DNA of 64,000 bases from Musa acuminata AAA Group (lineage: Eukaryota > Streptophyta > Magnoliopsida > Zingiberales > Musaceae). How positions within the stretch are numbered: the stretch's first letter is position 1; every line of letters begins with the position of its first letter. Made by a program: the position numbers and the translations under genes. Shown here one piece after another: positions 55,740 to 64,000 of the stretch. The notes below the pieces were generated by a model that was not told the origin of the DNA, did no database searches, and saw only the letters and a program-made list of their open reading frames with translations. Where the stretch lies: positions 21,343,001-21,407,000 of the forward strand of contig NC_088339.1 in the NCBI RefSeq assembly GCF_036884655.1, given 5' to 3'.

Positions 55740-57248
55740 TACATATGTGTAGGTCTTTGTCATCTTCCATGTCTGTCCTACTTTAGCTTCCTTGTCTGGT
55801 TTGTTGATCGAAGCTGTCATAAGTTTTCCCGTGATATGGACTATGAATCTATCATCCTTTGTTATTTCACTTTGTTTGATAAGATCTGCTGTGCCTTTCT
55901 GCATCTTCGTATATAAAGAACATTCAAGCAAAACTGAAGGAATTCTTTCTGAATCAAGGATAGAACTCTTATGGAATTCGAGCATATATCCTCTATGTGA
56001 GAAGGTGTTTCAATCTTTTAAGCAAACATTTTTTTGATGTCTTTACTCTGTAATGATTTAGAAATCAAGTGAACAGAAAAATATATATTGAATTTTGATT
56101 CCTTTCAATGATGATGCTCATCATGCTCTGTTTTTTAAGGCTTTTGCTAGTTATATTTATTATTATCATATTAATATAGCCTGTACCTGTCCTACTCAGG
56201 ACTGCATCATGTTTGAAGTTTCTCAAGAGATCAATCATCTTATAATTAAACTGGGGAAAATCCCATCTGTTGGGTAGCATAAGGTCAATTGTGCCTTGTA
56301 ATTGCCACCATTAAGAAAGGTTTAAGAGCTGCACTGAGGGAATAATTAAAGATAGATGTGGAATTAGATTCAAAGTCATATCTCCTTGGAATGTTATAAA
56401 TATGCCTTGGAGGATATTTCTTCTTTCTTTTGTTTTGTTTTTGTTTTTTTTCTTTTGGAAGTTAGAATATCTAATATGTTTAGAAAATATAATAGGGTTT
56501 CTAATTGACTCAGTGAGATATAGTAAGAGTGATCCTTCCAGCTTTTGTGTTGTTATCCTATCATGTAAAAAAAGAGGATTTTGTAAGTGCTTATCAAGTA
56601 ATATATTATTAAAAATAAAAAAAAAAAATAAAAAATAAAAACTAAAAATTTAGACCAACCAATTTGAGAAGATATTTTTTTATATTTCAGAAAATTGGTA
56701 TTGACAATTATGGGGTTAAAAATCTAAAGGACATAAGTTTTATCAAATATATTTATGAAGCTTGATTTTTTTACTATGTTGCCCTTTGGCCTCTTATTAT
56801 ATGATTATGTATTTTTAGAGTTTAAAGTAAAATAAAAAATTATCTGATTTCCCACACACAACCAAGTTTTTTTTTTTTACCAACCTTTTTTTTGTATGGA
56901 TAAAATAAAGGATAATAAAGTTGAGATCAACTTAGGACTTCATGAGTCCTATTTCCACATCAAACCATCTAATCATACAATTTTGGAGCATAAGATAAAT
57001 TAATACAACTATTTATTATTTAATTAATTTAGTAACGACTTGATCATCGTATCGAACGAAATTTATTCTGATGGAGAAACCTCCTCTTAATACATTCTCA
57101 TCGTTATTGCATGATGAAAAACCTAAGGTTATTCAAACATAATATTCTAACTTATATAAGAGTTTTACGAAGGTTGCTTAAATATTATTTGAATTCATAA
57201 TATGATTACTATGAAGAGTACAAATACAATGAATCTTCACAAGTGGAT
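55740..57248. other. F3H downstream region
   Basis: 3' untranslated region followed by AT-rich DNA with poly-A/T stretches near 56610 and 56870. No gene is seen. Confidence 0.55.
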
Positions 57249-58838
57249 TGCTAGTCATAGGTGTCCTGCAAGTCAATCATGTGAGTGATGGCACGTGTGA
57301 CTTGACATGCAATTTATTTATTTATTATTATTATTTGATATTTTATCATTTTATATTACCTATTGCTTGAATATATTGTAATATACATTTATTTCTACAA
57401 TGGGAATCGGATCGTGATGAAATCATGATAATAAGACTGATTCACTTTTAAACATAGACCCCAAATAATCTCGGTCATGGGTTACTCGAGAGGGACATCG
57501 AGATAACCGTATAGACTAGTGTACTGTATACCCGTCCATATGATTGATGCATCTGGTCTCATGGCTGCTCATGTGGGGACACTAAGGATACAGCACAGGT
57601 GCTCATTGGAGAATGAGTTCACTGATTGATCCGCTTACGGAATGCTGGATGGTTGATGATATCTTATTGTCAAACAACGATTCTGTAATCCTAGTAGTAT
57701 ATCTGATTTTTAGACTTGAGACACCAATGATGTCATGAGTACTCCACTCTTTGATACTAGACTTATAGGTTTGGATATTCTAGATTTAGCATAACCAATC
57801 AACGGGAGTGGTAGCCAACCTTACGAGGACTATTGAGTGTCGATAGAGGATCATCCGCTCTCGGTGTTATGAGAGGAATATCTCATGTATTCTTGCTCAA
57901 ACAAATCTCTAGTCATGGTCATTCGAATTAAGAGAGAATGAGTTCTCAAGAAGAATCCGATTAGAGCGGGACTTGAGTAGAAATTGTATGGGTCTGACAG
58001 CACCATGCTCGGTATATGGTCTCTGGGATATTAGATGGATGAGAGACTATAAGAATACGATAACTGAGGAGAGACAGGTCCCAATGGATTGGATTCTTCT
58101 GTATCATATGAGGACTACGACGTAGTGGCCTAGTACATCTGCAATTGATAAGTCGAGTGAATTTTTATGAAGATAATAATTTACTAAGCCAGAAAGAGTT
58201 CTTATAGGTACGACTCACTACCAATTCGATATTGGGCCTAGAGGGTCATACATATATGGTAAGCGTTGCGATGAGTAGAGGTTTGGATATGAGATATCCG
58301 TCGGAGCCCTTATCTTATTGGATATCCAATAAGCTCCTGAATTATTGGATCCTATAGATGAAATTCAATAAGAGCCAATGAGTGATTATTGGATAAAGAT
58401 CCATTAATCTAAGAGGCTTGGGTAGTTGGATGGAGATCTAATACCCAATATGGTAGGATCCATTAGGGTTAAGTTGACATGAGACCTCTATAAATAAGAG
58501 GGAATCAATGGTTCATATGCTAGAGTCTTGGGTTGTCATCTTATATTCTCCTCCTCAGATAGCAAACTTGAAGTTTTGAGAAGCGTCGTCATAATCTTGT
58601 TGTGTGGATCACCACTAGAGAGGAGGAGGATATTTGAACTCCTTCACCATCTCCTATAAATCTACAAGGATTCAGGGATATATGATCTCCTTAGGAAACA
58701 CAATCTTTAGTTTTAAGTTTTGTAGATTTTATGCACCAATCTTCGTACGACGACGAACACATCGATGGAAAATTTTATGATTTTGTTTTTTATGTTCTTC
58801 CGCTACGCATGTGATGTCGCCCCCTAGATTTTCCAACA
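57249..58838 (+). mobile_element. Degenerate solo LTR related to the second Copia
   Basis: Begins TGCTAGTCATAGGTGTCC and ends GATTTTCCAACA, matching the ends of the LTRs at 27151-28621 and 34213-35710 in opposite orientation. Shared blocks include the CACGTGTGACTTG, GGAATCGGATCGTGATGA, ATGAGTAGAGG and AGAGGAGGAGG regions. It has many substitutions and indels relative to those LTRs, and no internal region or second LTR. Flanks TGGAT and TATAT do not match cleanly, so its target duplication has decayed or it arose by unequal exchange. Confidence 0.85.
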
Positions 58839-59663
58839 TATATTAACAAAACTAAGATGATATTAAGAGTCTATCTGAGAGAAATTTTTCGTGTTAATAG
58901 AGTACCATCTAGTTGTTAGAGAAGATTTATTAGATTCAAAATATTCAACATCTTAATTAAAATAGATTATATTATTTTAATTTAATGATTATGTAGTCAA
59001 AATAAAATAAATTATTTATTTTGATGGTGTTTATTAGGCTAATGTGGAATCCATCATGAATTAAAGATTAGGTTAGTTCAAGTTTGATCTTATCGAGGTA
59101 TCTATGTCTAAGCCAAGTTGACTTGTCAATCTATGTTCTATCGAGTTATATCGATTTATATAAGATATACTGGAATTCAAATAGAAGAGGATGGTGTTAT
59201 CCATATGTCAACATTTATTTTCTAAGAATGAACAAGTAAAAATGTAAAAAATATACTTGATCGTTAATTTTTCTCACAAATATGTAAAATTATTATTTTT
59301 TCTATCTTAGACATTAGTTTAGGGTGCTTTTTTATGATAGTAAAATATTATTAAAATATATTACAAAACCCAATTTTATTTGGATATATTGTGATTAGGT
59401 TGGAGTGAGTTTAAATAGGGAAATTTGGAAGTGAGTTATAGGGAAATTTGGAAGTGAGTTTTGATAGGGAAATAGTTGGATTAGAATAGCTCTGCAGGTT
59501 TCCAATTTTAGTTGGAAGCGGCCGTTAACCCCAACTTCACCGGCAAGTATGGCTCGATCCTATTAGCAGCCCTCTTCTTAATCGCGTTCGACTCGATTAA
59601 AGTCGGTTGTTAGAGTCGGTTGAGTGAGAAGGAAAGGTAGGAGGGGGAAGAGAGGGCGTCGTG
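58839..59663. other. Intergenic region upstream of the coiled-coil gene
   Basis: AT-rich, with a 23-bp tandem duplication at 59415-59460 and the leader/promoter of the next gene in its last 150 bp. No gene seen. Confidence 0.5.
59415..59460. repeat. 23-bp tandem duplication
   Basis: Two copies of ATAGGGAAATTTGGAAGTGAG-TT, followed by a partial third (GATAGGGAAAT). Confidence 0.85.
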
Positions 59664-62622
59664 ATGAGGCAGCGGAGGGCGATCCTGGTGGGCTTCGCCG
59701 TCGCCCTCTTTCTTGGTGTCGCCGTGTACTTCCGGCTGTGGGCCATCGACCGCCAAGACGACTCCACCGCCACGGCCGATGACCGCGAAACCCTTCGGTT
59801 TGCAATCGTGTCCCTGGCTTTTCCTCTTTTTCTTGTGGCATATGCTCTCCATCTCGATGCATCGATCTACTGACATCATCATGATGATTTAGTTCCTCGA
59901 TCTGTTAGTTTTTATGTGATTGCTCCCAATCTGATGGCTCGATGTATGTTGTTGTTGTTTCGTGTCGATCTGTCCTCAACTATGCAGTTCTAGTAGGTTA
60001 ATGAGTTGTGGAGTTATAGACATTATGAAGTCTACTGCATCCGGAGCACATTTGAGCCGCACCATACCTGCTTATAGAGGGCTAGTTGGTGGTGGTGATT
60101 GGCATCAGATCTGGATTCAGATAGACTTGATCATTAGCCTTGATCCGGTTGTTTGCTGCTATTTCTCAACTCAACTTGGAAAAGAGTGTTAATATCATTT
60201 GCCTCTGCCTCACTATAGGGGATGTTGGTGAAGATCTCTTCTCGCTTCAGTTCCACTTTCACTAGCCTTCCCATTGCTCTCCCACTTCAATCTTATAGGA
60301 ATGTGTATGAAGTTTTGCTTCTTATCCGCATCACTTCACTTGTTATGCTGCATTTTGGTGTCATGTAATTGTGCATATATTATATTTGTTTTTAAAGATT
60401 TTAAAGATACTGGATGAGTTGGAATGATATTGCAGTTGGGAGACAAATCAAGTTTTGTTTTCTATACATGTGCTCTGGATGTACGCAGTTGCATGCTTCG
60501 TTGAATATTTGCTGCATTCACATATCAAATGTTTTTTACCAATAGGATCGTGTTATACTTTCCTTCGGAAGTTGTTGGGAACGAGAAATTTTGAAGGTTG
60601 TTAATTGCCTTATCTTCTGCACTTGTTAACCAATCTTACTTTAAAGTGGAATGGCAATAGATTTTCCCTGGTATGTGCTTTTTGTTAACACCTTTATTTT
60701 ACAATACTATTACACGGGAATTCCTTCATCGAGTTCGCTGCTTGGGATTTTATTAACTAGAATTCTTCATCAGGTCGGAGTTGATTGGCATTGTAAAGAA
60801 GACCGATGCTTCATTTACTAGTAAAGCTGAAACATTTTTCATATTTGGAAATTAATTAATTCATCTTCTTTACGATATTGTTATTACTGTCTGATTTTAT
60901 GATGTAATGGATCTTTTCTGATTCCTTAAAGTTCCAAGAATGTTTATTAACTTGTATCTTTAGTACTCGTACATCATTTTTTTTGTTCACCACAGGAGAC
61001 AATTTGAACGCGCCAATATGGAAGCAATGGATGAATCTGCTGAATGGAGGATGAAATATGATGGGGAGGTGGAGAGGAATAAACAGGTGCAGGATGAGCT
61101 CCAAAAGGTGCATCCCTTGTTTGTTTTAACTCTTGTTACTTTGCTGCATTTACTCTTGATTGTCAACTCTGACATTTGAACTATTGCAGCATAATTTTGA
61201 GAATGCCCAATGAGTCATCATTAACAAACACTAAATGATATTGGATGAAAATATAGTCTTGAGATAGATGTATAAATTTATTTTGTTATTGAAATATGAA
61301 CTAGTTTAATTATCATTTTGTTGGTTAAATACTCTATAAACAACTAGATGCATGTAGTTTGATGTTTCGGTAGTAATAATTTTGCATATGTAATTATATA
61401 ATACTCATGTACTGATTGAATTTAAAATACTTATCTGGGTAATAATTTTGCATATGTAATTATATAATACTCGTGTACTGATTGAACTTAAAATACTTAT
61501 CTGGGTAATAATTTTGCATATGTAATTATATAATACTCATGTATTGATTGAACTTAAAATACTTATCTTCAACCTTAAATTTTTATATTTTTTCTAAGGT
61601 AAACATATGCCTTTGCTCGGATGAGACCTTGGCTCCTTATAGCGCCTAAAACTTTTGACAATATTGTGTGATATGACTTTTTGTGATTGAATTTCAATAT
61701 CTTCTACTGTTGATAAGACTTTTCCATCATGAGTCTCCACTCCAATGATAAGGATCACAGATCATGCTATTTTTCTTAAAACTGGAAATATTGTATACAA
61801 CATCCAAGTTTTGATGGGTATTTTGGAAAGAACCCACCTTCATGATTCCCTTAATTGCTCCAAAATATTATTTCTGTCAGGAACGATAATGTTTTAAGCG
61901 ATTATTAAATGCCCATGGGCCTTTTAGAGATGTTGTTCTTTGTTAACTCAAACAAAAGTTGAGACATACTTTATGCGTTCAACACCAGGAAATCTTCCTA
62001 TATTAACTGCAAGAAGGATACTTCATCTGGATTTCAGTTTGTGCTATATTGTATGGTCTCTAATTAATAGGTTCAGATGTTGCTGGCATATTAAGACATT
62101 TTAAGTTTGATAGTCTTGCTTGTTACGTGTCTTTGTACTTGAAGGTTAAGGATGTTATTTGAAAAGACAATGTGAGCTTGGATATATTTGAACTTTAAGA
62201 ACTAATAAAGATTGCATTGATGATGCTTCGGTTGATGCATGGATATATTAAATTCACCCAAACAAGAATCAGAACTTGAAGATGAGATGTGAGATATGTT
62301 CTCCAATTTTCAGTGTAATCTTGATGGATTGGCTTGCTCATGTATCTTTATACATTTGTTGGTTATGTACTCTACTGCACATCTCATTTGCAGGCCAAGG
62401 CATCATTATCAAGTGCCACTAAGAGGTTTGACATACTGCAAAAGGTATCAACTTCAACATGCAACCTCGTCTTCTTTCTCCACCACTTTGTGCATTTTGC
62501 TTAAATTTATGTCTCTTTTCCAGGAAACTATGAATCTGCAGAAGCAGATTGAGTCATTGAAACAACAAATCGAAGAGAGGAGACAGCACTGCAATTGCAG
62601 TCAATCATCAAGCCAGCTCTGA
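59664..62622 (+). CDS. Small membrane-anchored coiled-coil protein, unknown function
   Basis: A four-exon model, 59664-59797, 60996-61107, 62394-62444 and 62524-62622, has GT-AG junctions and keeps phase, giving about 131 residues. The start MRQRRAILVG leads into one hydrophobic segment (about residues 6-24, AILVGFAVALFLGVAVYF). The rest is charged and Gln/Glu/Lys-rich: RQFERANMEAMDESAEWR, EVERNKQVQDELQK, AKASLSSATKRFDILQK, NLQKQIESLKQQIEERR. This predicts a long coiled coil, ending in HCNCSQSSSQL. A signal-anchored single-pass protein with a coiled-coil tail is inferred. I do not recognise a named family. The first intron (1.2 kb) and second intron (1.3 kb, with a 66-bp triple repeat) could hide further small exons, but the phases already fit. 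Confidence 0.75.
61372..61570. repeat. 66-bp tandem repeat, three copies
   Basis: TTTGCATATGTAATTATATA recurs at 61381, 61447 and 61513 with a long shared unit ending ACTTATCT. It lies in intron 2 of the coiled-coil gene. Confidence 0.93.
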
Positions 62623-62988
62623 TAAAGATGCATGCTGTTCACCCAATCCTACATGCTGGATATCATACCATAACCTCTGGTGACTCATTTACACCATCCT
62701 TCTATGAAATCATCATTTTCATGTCTTTCTTCGATCCTCTTTTGGTTTCTGATAGTGAAGATTTCATTACCCACAAGTTGTTGTCTATAGGGAGGAATCT
62801 CCTTTTATGCGTGGGAGAAGAACTCAAACTGATATCTTTTATCTGAAATCCTTGCACGTCTCAAACCAGCATCATTATAAGATACAAATTACAGCAACGG
62901 GAAATCAACCATCAACAAGAAGAAAAGAAAAAGAACTTCGAGGCCACACCCAAATAGACAGTAATGAGTAGCCATTTCTTCTCATCTT
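62623..62988. other. Convergent intergenic region
   Basis: Short region between the stop of the coiled-coil gene and the stop of the minus-strand CASP-like gene. Presumably 3' untranslated sequence of both. Confidence 0.5.
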
Positions 62989-63655
62989 TCACCTGCATGC
63001 CAATGACCACAAATTCAAGAGAAAAGATGGAGAGACTGCAAACCAACCGATGAATGCCATCGCTGCAGCAGTCTCAAAGCTTGTACAGTGGTTCTCTGAA
63101 CATAAGTTGAGATCATTACTAATCAGTACCGTAATGCCAGCAGATGCACAAGCAGAAGCAAACGTCAATGTGGCTGTGATCTGCATGACAAGTCATATTA
63201 TAATTTGTCGGAGGTAAAAAAAACAAAAAAAACAAAATAGAACAAATACTTAAATTCTAAATCAAATAAACTGATTAACTTAATTTGACATGTCTTACGG
63301 AAAATAAATGGAAATTTCGAACTTGTCAATGCCATGCATGATGTAGCAGACGATAGATTCTCAAGATATAAAGTTTCTTTTGTAAGTTCACTCGGTGTGT
63401 GAATTTTATGGCCATATATGTCATTGCGTTCAAGTGGTTATTTCCATACTAAAAGCCACAAACTTATTTGAAATCGAAACATGACAGTGATGTGTTCTTA
63501 ATTCGTTTGATCAGTTATTTACCCCATCCCCAATAGTAAACCAACAAAGAGCTCGGCGATTCCGCAAGCAGCGCCTCACTAGTAGAGCGTATACATCCAG
63601 AAAAGCTAATGAGATACTCCACAAGCTCTGTAAGATGGCTGCTGCAACCAGAGAG
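62989..63655 (-). CDS. CASP-like protein (CASPL5 type), 3' part of the gene
   Basis: Two confident exons on the minus strand: 63523-63655 (starting in phase 2) and 62989-63180. They join as [14 protein letters not shown]. Conserved features are [27 protein letters not shown], then [26 protein letters not shown], and the end [20 protein letters not shown]. This is the CASPL5 pattern of four-helix membrane proteins (family UPF0497/DUF588) related to Casparian-strip membrane-domain proteins. These two exons cover roughly the last two to three helices. Upstream exons carrying the N-terminus should lie between 63656 and the window end or beyond it; I could not fix them. Confidence 0.8.
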
Positions 63656-64000
63656 CTGCATAATACACAATAAATTAGTTAGAATGTTCAGAATTGCTGT
63701 GTTACGAAGTTACGGTTGCTCATTGCTTTGCGGATGGAAAAAAGCATTCATAACCTTCGAGAACGGCAGAGTTGGAATTACGAGAAGCGCCATCACACTA
63801 TCTACAGAAGCATCAACAAGTCCAGTGGTGTAACAATCTTGTCTTCTCAATGAAGTAAGTATCAAAGCCAAAGGAACTCGAATCCATCAGGTTATTAAAT
63901 TGAAAATGACTGTTTTTTTTATATAAAAAAGAAATCCCTCCTTGCGCTTATGATCATTTTATAAAGCATATTCGCGTACATGTCATGAGGCAATTGTAAT
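63656..64000 (-). other. Region expected to hold the CASPL N-terminal exons
   Basis: On the minus strand a frame around 63690-63835 (including DASVDSVMALLVIPTLPFSK) could be part of an upstream exon, and a donor GTAACT near 63712 would give the required phase. The match to the family is too weak for a firm exon call. The rest is AT-rich. Confidence 0.3.

Noticed and set aside
57249..58838. Complete Copia element at 57 kb
   Set aside because: There is no internal coding region and no second LTR.
63690..63835. Firm call of an upstream CASPL exon
   Set aside because: Phase could fit, but the residues do not match the family well enough to place exon borders.

Overview
This is a stretch of plant nuclear DNA. 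Genes are split by GT-AG introns, protein-coding exons are GC-rich at third positions while intergenic DNA is AT-rich, and long LTR retrotransposons are nested in one another. The GC-rich coding style and the mix of Tat-type Ty3/Gypsy and SIRE-type Ty1/Copia elements suggest a commelinid monocot. Zingiberales (banana/ginger relatives) would fit, but the species is inferred, not read from the sequence.

Layout. (1) 0-9 kb: the C-terminal end of an unidentified gene, then a complete ABCG half-transporter on the minus strand, then about 5.5 kb of AT-rich DNA with a worn-out gag relic. (2) 9.1-10.3 kb: an intronless GDP-mannose 4,6-dehydratase gene (GMD copy 1, +). (3) 10.7-38.0 kb: one Tat-type Gypsy element with a perfect 5-bp target duplication (TTAGT). 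It is swollen to 27 kb by two Copia insertions: a SIRE-like element (16.9-26.2 kb) and a second Copia (27.2-35.7 kb, target duplication TCCTC). The Tat element carries gag-pol with the additional archaeal-type RNase H. On its opposite strand it carries an intron-containing gene, which the second Copia splits in two. (4) 38.4-46.0 kb: a mitochondrial ribosomal protein mL53 gene (+) whose 7.2-kb intron holds a 4.8-kb non-autonomous LTR element. (5) 47.3-48.5 kb: a second GMD gene (-), inverted relative to copy 1 and sharing a near-identical 590-bp block with it. (6) 48.8-53.3 kb: a second copy of the non-autonomous LTR element in the opposite orientation. (7) 54.5-55.7 kb: a complete flavanone 3-hydroxylase gene (F3H). 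(8) 57.2-58.8 kb: a decayed solo LTR related to the second Copia. (9) 59.7-62.6 kb: a small four-exon gene for a membrane-anchored coiled-coil protein, followed by the 3' end of a CASP-like (CASPL5-type) gene on the minus strand that may run past the window edge.

The host genes do not form one pathway. GMD makes the GDP-fucose precursor, F3H makes dihydroflavonols, ABCG is a membrane exporter and mL53 is a mitoribosome subunit. The inverted GMD pair is the only clear host-gene duplication. The retroelements explain most of the length and nearly all of the broken reading frames.
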